NCBI GenBank assembly: GCA_014529385.2
Contig: CM043949.1
Location: 110,887,977-110,951,976 of the forward strand
Length of the DNA: 64,000 nt
Source: Adiantum capillus-veneris
Taxonomy: Eukaryota; Streptophyta; Polypodiopsida; Polypodiales; Pteridaceae
Direction: 5' to 3'
The notes beneath the pieces are model-generated. The model had not been told where the DNA came from. It saw only the letters and a list, made by a program, of their open reading frames with translations, and did no database searches. Shown here piece by piece: positions 10,991 through 20,982 of this stretch; position 1 is the first letter of the stretch; the number at the start of each line of letters is the position of its first letter. Both the position numbers and the translations under genes were made by a program.

Positions 10991-11557
10991 TCACAAAAGC
11001 CCAAAAGCAACAATTTCATCACCAAAACTGAGATCATGAACTGTACATCTGTCATCCACAAATTTGACTACAAGTCCAAGTCTAGCAAGTGCGAATACAG
11101 ACAAGAGATTCTTCTTGATCCCAGGTACATAAAGTGCATCAACAAGTGTGAAGGAACTGCCATTAGCATCAGTGAGCACAATCTTTCCAACTCCCTGAAC
11201 TGGATAAGAGGCATTGTTGGCACAAGTGACTGAATTCCCATGAGGGACAGACTCGAGAGAGGTAAACAATTCACGATGTGAGGTAATGTGCTTTGTAGCA
11301 CCACTGTCGAAATACCACACATGTGAATCTGCAGCAACTGACAAGCATGCATCATGGACAACAGGATTGTAAGTGCACTCTGCGCTAAAAGCCCATTCTA
11401 CATCAACATCAGCAACACAGTCTCCTTTCACAGAAGACTCAACAATGGCTGCATTTGTAGTGGAACCAACATTTGCATTGGAACCACCCTCTTTCTTCTT
11501 AGCCTCTTTGGCCTTCAACTTAGGACACTCATTGGATTTACAATAATGGCAACGCAT
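10991..11557 (-). pseudogene. Copia zinc knuckle remnant and protease
   Basis: In phase with Gag and integrase. The start, RCHYCKSNECPK, keeps the first two cysteines of a CX2CX4HX4C knuckle but lacks the histidine and its neighbours, so nucleic-acid binding is probably lost. The aspartic protease core is WYFDSGATKHIT, followed by the flap-like YPVQGVGKI and VPGIKKNLLSV motifs. It ends at TGA (10991-10993), seven codons before the next open segment. The protease would cut the polyprotein. Confidence 0.9.
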
Positions 11558-11716
11558 CTTCTTTTTGCCCTTATCACCAGAATTGCCAGACGAAGTACTG
11601 CCAGCAGAAGCATTAGGAACATAATTTTTGCCACTCGCAGCAAAACCATAAGAAGTGGCTGCATTGCTATTACCACCCTTTCTTTGAGAAGCAATAAAAG
11701 CCTGTTCAACTGCACG

Positions 11717-12388
11717 CTATCTAGTCCTGTTTTTTCTGGACAGTGACTCTTGCAACAGCAATGTGCATAATGCATCAAACTTGACAACTTCTGGATTTCC
11801 TTGGGTCATCAGTCTCCAAGTACTAACAAAAGTCTGGTAGGAATCTGGTAAGGCATCAAGAACAGTCTGCACAAGGGAACTGTATGAAATGACTTCACCT
11901 GCAAAAATAAGCTGCTCATTGATATCCTTGACACTAGCAAGGAAAGTGTCCATATCATCTTCCTCATGCATAATCTTCGACTCCAGCTCGTTACACAGCA
12001 AAGCAATTTTAGCCTCATTGAGGCTTGCATAAAGACCTACTAAAATATCCCAAGCCTGTTTTGCAGATTTTGCTGAACGGATGTGAGGAACAATGGTGCG
12101 CTTCACAGACAACGCAATCAATGCATAAGCCTGTGCATCCTTAACATCCCAACGAGCTTGTTCTGCCGTAGGCAAAACAACTCTAACAGCTGCAAGACCT
12201 GCAACATCCTCAACATCGCCTACATCCTCAGAACCAGGACGTACATCAATGCCCTGCACAATGTTCCAGACACCCTTTGACACAAGAACATGTTGCATCA
12301 TATAAGCCCACATAGGGTAGTTGTCCCCATCCAACCTGTCCTTAGCAACAAACATCTTGAACACATCTGTGTTGTTGTTGTCAGCCAT
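11717..12388 (-). pseudogene. Copia Gag
   Basis: A 223-residue Gag N-terminal part starting MADNNNTDVFKM and continuing DNYPMWAYMMQHVLVSKGVW, typical of the UBN2-type copia Gag. Further motifs include AKQAWDILVGLYAS and SLVQTVLDALPDSYQTF. The start is the first Met after the PBS leader (about 300 bases inside the LTR). The frame meets a TAG at 11717-11719, then continues open in the same frame for 53 codons into the zinc-knuckle segment, so the TAG is best read as a mutation. Confidence 0.9.
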
Positions 12389-12693
12389 GGTAAATGATGC
12401 ACCTGATGTGAAAACTGCCCGAAAATAGGAGAAACGGAGCGGGAAAAACCTGTGCTATATAGCACAAACCGTAGAAGACTATAAGGCACCTGTTATGCTG
12501 AAAACGACACTGACAAAAATTCTGCACGAAATGACGAAATAGCCTGTGCAGTACTACCTGTAGTGGAAACGGAGGCCGAAATGAGGAAAATTTTTGTCGA
12601 CCTACGAACGCTCGCCAAAGCTCACTGAAATCGGAGAAAGTGAGCACGTGTGTGCTGGAGCAGCTAGCGACTAAGCCCGGGAGGACGTGACCT

Positions 12694-12705
12694 GCTCTGA
12701 TACCA
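12694..12705 (-). promoter_or_regulatory. Primer-binding site of the old copia element
   Basis: The minus strand reads TGGTATCAGAGC, complementary to the 3' end of initiator tRNA-Met, two bases inside the 5' LTR. Confidence 0.9.
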
Positions 12706-12707
12706 AT

Positions 12708-12934
12708 TGTTGGAATTAGGGTTGCAGAGAAACGCACACAGCTTGGAGAAGACGAAGGAAGCTCAAGGCACACAATAGAGAGTGTGTTACTTAGTGTGCA
12801 ATGGAAAGATAGATAGCCCTAGATTGATGGGCGTGTATACAATGCACGGGGGAAAAAACCTCCTAAAGAGGGAAAAAATGCCCCGGCAGTCGTAGTGTGT
12901 TCACACACATCACTACCACATGTATATGGTAACA
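12708..12934 (-). repeat. 5' LTR of the old copia element
   Basis: A 227-bp copy of 7911-8137 with six substitutions by my count. Its outer end abuts the CAAGT target duplication. Confidence 0.95.
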
Positions 12935-13449
12935 CAAGTATGGTTTGGGACTGCCCACATCACAGGTGGCCACAAGAAGTTACATGGGTGGGATTGCCTT
13001 CACCCCTAAAAAGTTTCAAATCCATCAAATATGGTATGAGCGGTTAAAATATGTGCTAAAATGTGTTGTATCAGCCATACAGTCCATTTTAATGCATAGT
13101 ATGATTCAGGACTGTCCAAACCATACTGGATGGCTATGACAATTTTCACGGGTGGGGGTGAGCACCACTTTCTCACCCCTACAAAGTTACACAACAATCC
13201 AATATGGTATGGGTAATCAAGGCACATACTATGCACTAAAATGGGACATATGGCTCATATAACCCATTTGAGCGCATAGGATGGGTCGGGATCGCCCAAA
13301 TTATATTGGATGACCATGAGACTTTGCATGAGTGTATGTGAGCACCATTTGGGTGGTCGAGGTCCATAATTTGTGCTAAAATGAGACATATGGCTTATAC
13401 AACCCATTTTAGCTCTTCTATCATGCATTAGGATATGATCATCTGGTAT

Positions 13450-14375
13450 TGTTGGCTCTTTGGCCATGTACATGGGTCTTTATATGGTTGTCTATTTTCA
13501 TCTATATGATTATATTTATGGCCATATATGTGGACCTTTATATGGTCATCTACATTGGTATCCTTTATATATGTGGACCTTTAGCTTTATGTCCATATAT
13601 GTAGACCTTTTTATGGTCATCTATGTTGGTATCCTTTATAATGGGTTATGACCTGCTTGTCTATATAGTTTCTATATGGGTGTTTATATGGTCCTCTACA
13701 AGTGCATCTATGATTTTTTTTGTATGATTATCTAAATAATTGTCTGCATGGACATATACATAGTTAACTATGTAAAGATTGGTTGTCTATGTGGATCATC
13801 AATATGATCAGCTAGTTTCATCAATAGGGTCATCTTCATTGCTATCTTTCTATGATGGATTATGATATCAGCGTCTTTATAGCGGCTCTATGGAAATCTA
13901 TACTAGCCTCTATATGGTTTTCTACATTGTCATCTACATGGATCAACATATGATTGTCTATAATATGGTTGTCTCTATGACTATCTACATGGGAATTTAT
14001 ATAGTCCTCTACATTGGCATCCATTTGGTCATGTTAATATAGTGCTATCCTTTTTCCATAGACCACATGTATATGGTACTCTATATGGTTAATTCTATGC
14101 TAGTCCATATGGTTAGTTCTACGATCTTCTATATAGGAATACATATGGTTATCTATATGGTTGATGGTATGATCCTCTATATGGTTTCTTATAGGATTGG
14201 TCCAAGCCCTTTTAAATGGTTCTTTGTATGGTTATCTAGATTGTTATCTATATTGTCTTTTAGATTATTTTCTATACCATCATCTTTATTGTTGCATATA
14301 TGGTCAACCAAATTGGTGTCTACTTAGGCAACTAGCTCATCATCTATATGGACAACTAGATTTTCATCAACTAAA
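13450..14375. repeat. Degenerate minisatellite of TATATGGT-(C/T)TCTA-type units
   Basis: The stretch is built from imperfect 12-20 bp units around TCTATATGGT and CTACATTGGTATC. It contains larger local duplications (for example TTGGTATCCTTTATA twice near 13555 and 13625). ORFs in it are repetitive and not credible genes. Confidence 0.75.
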
Positions 14376-14389
14376 ATTCAAAAAGAAAA

Positions 14390-14394
<5 letters not shown>

Positions 14395-14441
<47 letters not shown>
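14395..14441. repeat. (CT)n microsatellite
   Basis: About 23 CT units at the right edge of the TATATGGT minisatellite. Confidence 0.95.
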
Positions 14442-14446
<5 letters not shown>

Positions 14447-14769
14447 TCTTTATTTCTATCACGAGGGGGATCCAAGGGGGGCGGCCATAGCTATCTAGCC
14501 CCCCTTGGCCGGGGACTTTAGGGACAATGCCCTCGAAGGTTGGAAATAGATGCATTTCTGGATATGAATTTGTATATAATTTTACAAAAAATGATATGAT
14601 ATTTATCATGTGGTGGCGGGACTCTTATATACATTGTATAAGGAGAGAGAGAAAGAGAGGGAAAAAGAGTCTCAATAATGACAAGGAGTGAAAGAGATTT
14701 GATCCAAACATTCTCTGAGTTAGACAAGGTCCAAAAGGTATATGCACGCATGTGGATCCATGTTCAATC

Positions 14770-15130
14770 ATCTATGTAACTCTCACCAAGTTCCATGTAA
14801 CTCACCAAGTTGCACAGCATGAAAACAATCAGAGATGTGTCCGTGTAACTCATCAAGTTACGTGGCCTTCCTATGTGACAATCTCGTTAGATTTTCCATG
14901 TAACTCATTGAGTTACGTGGCCTACCTATGTTGGCACTGACACGTTACTTGACAAGCTACGTGGCAATGCCGCGTGCGCATCTACGTGGGAATAATATGT
15001 TGCCTTTGTGGCATGACCACGTCACTCGACGAGTTACCTGGATCCACTTGCCAGTAACTTGTTGAGTTTTAGTAGTATGCCACGTGTTGCAAGTTCCTGC
15101 TTTGGGTGCGAGGGTAACTCGACAAGTTAG
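14770..15130. repeat. Dispersed GTAACTC-N-GAGTTAC(GTGG) palindrome cluster
   Basis: Variants of TAACTC followed by 2-4 bases and GAGTTAC or AAGTTAC, often with ACGTGG next to them, recur about eight times (near 14776, 14794, 14846, 14900, 14942, 15026, 15052 and 15112). Each is a short palindrome and several touch a CACGTGG-like core. No gene start is evident downstream. Confidence 0.6.
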
Positions 15131-16206
15131 CTACATCGCGGACGTCACGCTTGGGCGCGGACTGCAGGAAGTGTGTACACTCTATCTTACATACAACCAT
15201 CCTCATATGTCTTACAAGACACATTTTCTTACTTAATGGTGCAATCTTCACATAAAAAGATTTTGTTTCTCTCAAAGAAATTCAAATATTATCAAGAATA
15301 ATATTTTAGTGGATCTCATCCAGCATGGTACATACGATTGGTCGTTCTCCCAAGCGAGGTGCTCCTTGCTTACCCATTCTATGTGTCCCGTAAACCATAA
15401 CTGATGATGACATTTCAAAGTGGAACTTTTGAAGAAGTACTCAATAGAAATGAAAAGAGATGGAGGTGTCTCTGACTTATCTTGGGGAATCCACATTCTC
15501 AAGATTCTTAATTTGGGTCATGGCTTGCATGAGAGAGAATTTGAAAACCAAATTTCTACCACATACATTAGCCTAAGACTTAGTTGTTCAAATACTTTTT
15601 CATCTATTACATCACAACTCATGGTGTTAAGCTTCTCGGGGGGGGGGTCATTGTAGGTAAAAACTATATATTGTGTGCATTAAAGAACTATTTATAAAAC
15701 CTCTTAGCTATGAATTTCTCACCAATAAAAGGGACCTTTTTCCTATTCCATATGTGAATTTCTCCTTTAAGATCAATTTTTCAACACCCTTCTGTATGTG
15801 AAAATGTGAGAAAATATAGAATAAATAAATCCCTACTATTGAATCCATATGATATGCATTTTTTAATGTATTGACCCCTTCAAGAAAATGCTCATCTTTT
15901 ACAAAGAAACCCATACACCGAGCGAAAAAATCCGAGTGCAAAATATTTTTGTGGAAAGGTAAAGAGAATTGTAACACAAGAATCTTTTTTGTATTAAGCC
16001 TTGCCATAATCTCAAGCGCATATAGTCCAACAAAATGGTCAATCAATAGAAGGTGATCATTGCAACAATACAAATTCCTAATTGATTAAGTAACATAAGC
16101 TATCAAAACAATGTAAGTATAATAGGCACCCATCCTATAATGGCAATTGCAGGGAATTAAAAAAAAAGGTCAATCCATAGAGGACCATAAACCTTAGCTC
16201 AAAAAG
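15131..16206. other. Unassigned AT-rich stretch
   Basis: No supported gene. A 121-residue minus-strand frame (15708-16073) has no motif I recognise and biased hydrophobic content; I do not treat it as a gene. Confidence 0.45.
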
Positions 16207-16542
16207 CCAATGCCATGTCAAAACTTTGGCCCCACAAAATCCCTATAACAACTCTACTTTTGTCAATGTTGCTTGATACACAAACTTATGAGCTATAGAG
16301 TCCAACCCAAGGACTCACAAATACACAAAATACATGTGTTTGCAAGGCACGTATGTGAGGCCCTTATTGTCTCTTTTTTGGAAATCCTCACAAGTACACC
16401 AAGGGAATTCTGCAATGGTCACGACATAAGTAGCCCCCTTTTGAGAAAACCTAGGAGTGCTAACATGAAAAACATGCAGCACATTAGGTACCAATATAAG
16501 CTCTGTCACTAGTTGTGCTTGCATGAAAAACATGCGACACAT
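16207..16542 (-). pseudogene. SWIM-type zinc finger fragment
   Basis: The minus strand encodes PWCTCEDFQKRDNKGL then YVPCKHMYFVYL, which fits the SWIM zinc-binding pattern CxC...CxH. SWIM domains occur in plant MULE/FAR1-type transposases and related proteins and bind nucleic acid or protein. The frame hits TGA straight after FVYL, yet the same frame continues beyond it with VLGLDSIAHKFVYQATLTK, as expected for an inactivated longer domain. Parent gene unknown: transposase remnant or a host SWIM protein copy. Confidence 0.6.
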
Positions 16543-16568
16543 TAGGTACCAATATAAGCTCTCTCATT
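16464..16568. repeat. 58-bp imperfect tandem duplication
   Basis: CATGAAAAACATGC with its downstream ACATTAGGTACCAATATAAG occurs at 16464 and 16522. It overlaps the upstream part of the SWIM fragment and probably disrupted its frame. Confidence 0.75.
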
Positions 16569-17202
16569 GAAGTTTTTGGTTAATTTCGACCTCCATCTAA
16601 CATGATTTCCACCCCTAAATATAGCCTGGAAAGAAGTAGGTAGTGTTCTACATTGCCAACTAGGGTAGAGGTTCTGATGTGCCGCTGCATTGTCACCTTG
16701 TAGCACAAATCCATTTTTTCACAGCATCTCAACCTCACATGAAAGCAGACATGTTTCTTCTTCCACAACTCACATCCCCAGGGCTGGCCCAGGAGATCCA
16801 ATAATCATCTCATCAATATTCCATGCATGAGTGTTACTGTCGTTGCAAAACCATATGAACCCCTTCACAATTCCTCCTGGTTTGGCACCCACAACATGAT
16901 ATTTTCTCCTCCCCCAAAAGCAAGGGGAAAGAACACCATTATGCACGTTATCTAACTTTTAGTTTATGAACCTACCGCAACTTAATTTCTCTTTTGGAAC
17001 AATACCAAAACACGTCATTTTTTTGCTAGGCTCTCTCTACCAAATTGCCCAAACTGTCCGAGGCACCTTCTTCTGTGGCCAAATACTAGGAGTGGTGGAA
17101 GCATTTTGATTGCTATTGGTGTAGTGACAATAATAAACTCTGGTTGATCAACCGCACCACTCCTATATTGCAACTAGCATAGAGTGTGTGTGTGTGTGTA
17201 TG
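16569..17202. other. Unassigned stretch
   Basis: No supported gene or terminal repeat. A short (TG)n run lies at about 17184-17205, just at the edge of the next LTR. Confidence 0.45.
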
Positions 17203-17985
17203 TGTGAGATCACCAACCCGCCAATACCAAGATCGGGATGGGATCCTTGACATGTCTCTAGGTTTGATAAAAACCAGAGTCTCTAAACAAGAAAAATCCA
17301 AGGAATAGACCTTTACCATTGACAATGGCTTGGGTCTATAGCCGTAGAAGAAGACCTAGTCCTGTCTCGCTGCGGAAATGGGACAACGCATTAAAAGTCC
17401 AAAAAAACTATTTTGGCCCTATAACTGCCACAAATTGGGCTAAGGTATCCTCAACCAACGCTTTTTACCCCCTAACATATGTGAGGGCACAGCTGCTGGT
17501 GGACTCCTCTTCCAAGTGAAGAAGTTTTCTAAATGTTTTAGTGCGTAGGGATGGATAGTTACCTGACTAATCAGGTCCACCCTTCCATGATTGACAACCT
17601 TAGTCAATCCCCCATACCACCCCGCACTCACACATGAATATTTTGTTTTCTAATTACTATCACATTGTTTTAACATTTAAAATAATGGTTTCTTTTAACG
17701 TTCCGTCACAATAATTCCTTCAATCAAGAATTAAAGATAGTATTGAAAATCATTCTTTTAACAAACAGACATCTTTAAACTTAAGACATGGTACTGTCAA
17801 TCAAAATATTGTCCATAATAACCATGACCAGTACTCTTCTTGTCTCAAGATCACCTAAGGGTGAAAAAACGGCACCCATTTCTTAGTCACAATCCGGAGT
17901 GGATAAACACCCACTGAAGGTTCCGGGTGCCCATACACCAAACGATTTGCCCATACAACCGGGCGTCTCCCCTAGGATAAAAACG
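17203..17985 (-). repeat. Partial 3' LTR of the gag-only element
   Basis: Aligns with 19638-20394 in the same orientation at high similarity from the terminal TGTGAGATC to ATAAAAACG, where homology stops abruptly next to gag. The missing portion is the LTR 5' part with the mini-ORF and tandem repeats. Confidence 0.8.
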
Positions 17986-18049
17986 CTTCTCCCATGATTG
18001 CATAAGATCTGGCTCCTCTTGCTCTTCCTCTACCTCATCCTCCATATCT

Positions 18050-18775
18050 ACCTTCTCTTAGATTATCTCCTTGATTTTGAGGAATGGCTCTGGCAATAGT
18101 TCGAGGGTTTTGCTCTTCTTGACAGTTATTTCTATAGTGCCCCATTTGATTGCATCCATAGCACCTAGCGTTTGGGAAGGTCTTCTCCAAGTTCATTGCT
18201 GTAGCTACTCCACGTTGTTGATATCCTTGGTTGAAAGTTCCTCTGGCTCTTCCCCTAAAGTTATTAATTCCATTAAAGTTCCTTGTAGAGTTGGTTCCTT
18301 CGGCTGCAAGAGGCTTAGCTCTGAGAAGGGCGTCCTGAATTCATGTAGGCCTCATGGCTTCGAGACATGTACTTAAAGGTTTATTGAGGCCTTGACAGAA
18401 GCAAGCAATCTACTGCTCCATTGTCATCTGGGGAGCATAGCGTCGTAAGGACACAAACTTGGTATAGTACTCTTCTAGTGAAAGTCCTAGCTGGCGTAGA
18501 CCAAAGAATTTGTTCATCTTGATAGGGAGATAGCGTTCTTTGATTTCCTGCTTCATTTTCTCCCAAGATGGACTACTCGTGGGATTATCTCTACAGTGTT
18601 GCTTCCACCAAAGTTTGGCATCTCCGGTGAGACGGAACATACCCAACATTGTTTGGTTTTCTTGAGCAGTTCCTGCAGTTTTAAAATAGTCGTCCATAGC
18701 ATCTACCATGCTTCGGCATCTCGCTCTAAATTGGGTCCCTCCCCCTTGAAAGTAGGGAGTTGAACTTGCTTTAGT
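18050..18775 (-). pseudogene. Gypsy-type Gag with CCHC zinc knuckle
   Basis: The core 18410-18709 reads MVDAMDDYFKTAG, FRLTGDAKLWWKQH, WEKMKQEIKERYLPIKM and LEEYYTKFVSL, the retrotransposon Gag domain of gypsy elements. Upstream, LPTFKGEG and ERDAEAW continue it after a one-base shift. Downstream, after in-frame TAG and TGA, the frame gives an R/G-rich stretch and the zinc knuckle CYGCNQMGHYRNNC at 18122-18163, an intact CX2CX4HX4C. Gag would package the element RNA. No protease follows. Two stops and one frameshift make it a pseudogene. Confidence 0.85.
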
Positions 18776-19623
18776 AGTAATTTTTTTCTCTTGAGAAACA
18801 ATGTAAAGGCTATTTACATGAGTATTTCCCTGAGATTAAATTAGTGGAATTTAGTACCAAATGAAATCTCTCTTACTTATGCTTTTAACTTATTTTCACA
18901 CAGGATGAAGACAATTGCCAAGCCATAAACAAAACTGCTTATAGCATACCAATGAGAACCATAATATGTACAAGAGTTAATACAATCCATGAAGGTCCTA
19001 CTATGTACAAGGGTGCGACAATCCTATACTAGAATCTTGTGGACTTTGGGTGGATCAGATATAGGATCAAAATATACAACATCTTTTGGTCCATTAAAAC
19101 TAGGGCCTACTCCTATGGGCCTAATTCTACCTTGGTAGATTACTTTAGACACCTGATCAAACACCCACTAATTTTGTGATACTTGGATATTATATATTAC
19201 AAGGGTTTCCTCTAGATTCTCTGTTCCAATGAAAAAGTATCCTTCAATCACTTAAAGATCTTTGGCCCATTTGAGTCTCTTTATATTTAGTTCTAAAACT
19301 TCTAACTCTCCCGCATCAATGAAGAAAATTCCACCAGATCCTGACCAGCTGATCCTCCAAGTGGAAGGAGAAAATCTCTTATCTAGCCATTTCATTACGC
19401 TTTTTCGCATTGAATAGTGTCGGGATAGGCAAGCCCTCATAAACCTAATGTTGAAATCCATGGATTTGTGGTAGGCCTAATGGAAATCTTATGGGGATAA
19501 TTCTCTCCATTTCTTTCTCTCCCTCTTTTTAATTAAATATCTCTTTAATTGAATTCGTCAAGATTACTTATTTCAATCTAACACCTTAACGTTTCCCTAG
19601 GTCCAAGACTTTAATTAACACAT
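18776..19623. other. Element leader between gag and PBS
   Basis: Within the minus-strand gag-only element this is the leader between PBS and gag. No conserved ORF is visible, as expected for a packaging leader. Confidence 0.5.
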
Positions 19624-19635
19624 GCTCTGATACCA
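19624..19635 (-). promoter_or_regulatory. Primer-binding site (initiator tRNA-Met)
   Basis: Reads TGGTATCAGAGC on the minus strand, two bases inside the TGTGAGATC end of the 5' LTR. This fixes the orientation of the element. Confidence 0.9.
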
Positions 19636-19637
19636 CT

Positions 19638-20982
19638 TGTGAGATCCCCAACCTGCCAATACCAAGATCGGGATGGGATCCTTGACAGGTCTCTAGGTCT
19701 GATAAAAATCAGAGTCTCTTGACAAGAAAAATCCAAGGAATAGACCTTTACCATTGACAATGGCTTGGGTCTATATCCTTATAAGAATACCTAGTCCTGT
19801 CTCACAGTGGAAATGGGACAACGTATTAAAAGTCCAAAAAAACTATTTCGGCCCTATAACTGCCACAAATTGGGCTAAGGTATCCTCAACCAATGCTTTT
19901 CCCCCCCTAACATATGTGAGGGCAAAGCTGCTGGTGGACTCCTCTTCCAAGTGAAGAGGTTTTAGTGTATAGGGATGGATGGTTACTTGACTAATCAGGT
20001 CCACCCATCCATGATTGACAACCTTAGTCAATCCCCACTTACCACCCCGCACTCATACATGATTCTTTTGTTTTCTAATTACTATCACATTGTTTTAACA
20101 TTTAAAATAATGGTTTCTTTTAACGTTCCGTCATAGTAATTCCTTCAATCAAGTATTAAAGATAGTATTGAAAAGCATTCTTTTAACAAATAGACATCTT
20201 TAAACTTAAGACATGGTACTGCCAATCAAAACATTGTCCATAAATCTTCTTGTCTCAAGATCACCTAAGGGTGAAAAAACAACACCCATTCCTTATTCAC
20301 AATCCGGAGTGGATAAACCCCCACCCAAGGTTCCGGGTGCCATACACCAAACCAGTTGCCCATACAACCGGGCGGCTCCCCTAGGATAAAAACGGTATCC
20401 TAAATTATGTAGAAACATCAAGACATGACACAGAGTAGAAACTCATTGTTCATGGGGGTAACCGACTTATCCGTGGCTGGAAAGCCATCATTATCATCAA
20501 TTTATACCAAGGAGTCGGAGGTGTCTTGAGACAAGCTGTCTTAAGGATGATCACCATATCTTTCCTAATTCAACCAATTTTAACCCAAACAATTCTTTCC
20601 TACTTTATAAACAAATGCACGTCGGAAGTTACCTTTCGTTTTTTTTTTCAATTATTCCTTTTTTGATTCTTACTCACTCCTTACGTATGCAATGCTAACT
20701 TATAAAAGAACTTAAACTATTTAAAGACCTAATTGAATAATGGGAAACCCACCTGGGACTAATTGGCCATCTGCTCTGCACTGGCACCTGAAGACTCTCC
20801 TTCGTAGGCTTACTACTAGGAACAACTTCATTGTCGTGCGACACTCTAGTTCTTTTTAGAGCTCTGCCCTCATAATCAGATGTAGGATTAGCTTGACGCC
20901 TTTTAGGTGCCATAACTTCTTATCTTTATAAAAAGGATGTCTAATCATTAGGTAAATTATCCAAAAGCTAAACTTAGCCTTC
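19638..20982 (-). repeat. 5' LTR of the gag-only element, truncated
   Basis: Begins TGTGAGATC at the PBS. It aligns in reverse orientation with the solo LTR from its 59245 end back to about 57885, including the MAPKR-type mini-ORF. At 20982 the alignment ends at a junction with a plus-oriented LTR start. The tandem-repeat portion seen in the solo LTR is absent. Confidence 0.8.
20695..20913 (-). CDS. Small basic ORF within the LTR (frameshifted copy)
   Basis: Starts MAPKRRQANPTSDYEG and continues SSKPTKESLQVPVQ. Over the first 46 residues about 32 match the solo-LTR copy at 57952-58137 with no indels. After VPVQ this copy has lost one base and leaves the shared frame. The ATG lies within the LTR about 20 bases after a TTTATAA motif. 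Function unknown: the basic start looks nuclear-localisation-like, but that is only composition. It could be the 5' end of a longer element ORF or a chance ORF in a conserved LTR. Confidence 0.4.
   Translation of the reverse strand: MAPKRRQANPTSDYEGRALKRTRVSHDNEVVPSSKPTKESLQVPVQSRWPISPRWVSHYSIRSLNSLSSFIS

Larger units (their letters stand above)
7911..12934 (-). mobile_element. Complete, inactive Ty1/copia retrotransposon, 5,024 bp
   Basis: Two 227-bp LTRs (7911-8137 and 12708-12934) bound a minus-strand gag-pol frame. The target duplication CAAGT is present on both sides (7906-7910 and 12935-12939). PBS and polypurine tract lie just inside the 5' and 3' LTRs. The LTRs differ at six sites by my count (about 97.4% identity). 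The whole coding region, 12388 to 8213, is one frame broken only by four stop codons. The order Gag, protease, integrase, RT, RNase H is that of copia. It interrupts the foldback array. Confidence 0.95.
7541..13420. repeat. Tandem array of ~175-bp foldback units (split by a copia insertion)
   Basis: Units begin with CCCATTTTAG-GCATAGTATG and end with CATACTATGTGCTAAAATGG, the reverse complement of the start. Unit starts fall near 7541, 7719 and 7893, then after the copia at about 13081, 13262 and a partial one at 13403. Inside each unit a second inverted pair (near GGATGG and CCATCCAATATGG) continues the symmetry, so each unit could fold as a long hairpin. Copies differ at many sites, so the array is old. 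It carries no ORF of note. It may be a tandemly amplified foldback or MITE-like element. Confidence 0.7.
17203..20982 (-). mobile_element. Deleted gypsy-like LTR element keeping gag only
   Basis: A minus-strand element with a partial 3' LTR (17203-17985), an internal region with gag (about 18050-18775), a perfect PBS (19624-19635) and a 5' LTR (19638-20982). The LTRs align from TGTGAGATC through the CCTAGGATAAAAACG block. After the zinc knuckle only about 140 bases remain before the LTR fragment, so pol and part of the 3' LTR were deleted. The LTR belongs to the same family as the solo LTR at 55769-59245. Confidence 0.8.

Noticed and set aside
11717-11719. TAG between Gag and the zinc knuckle as programmed readthrough
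   Set aside because: It lies before the zinc knuckle, not between Gag and Pol, lacks the known readthrough context, and three more stops follow in the same frame.
15708-16073. 121-residue minus-strand ORF as a gene
   Set aside because: Hydrophobic composition in AT-rich DNA with no domain, no neighbouring coding sequence and no repeat copy to support selection.
17319-17519. 66-residue ORF repeated at 17319-17519 and 19754-19954 (MTMAWVY...)
   Set aside because: It is antisense to the LTR transcript direction, and its conservation is explained by the shared LTR.
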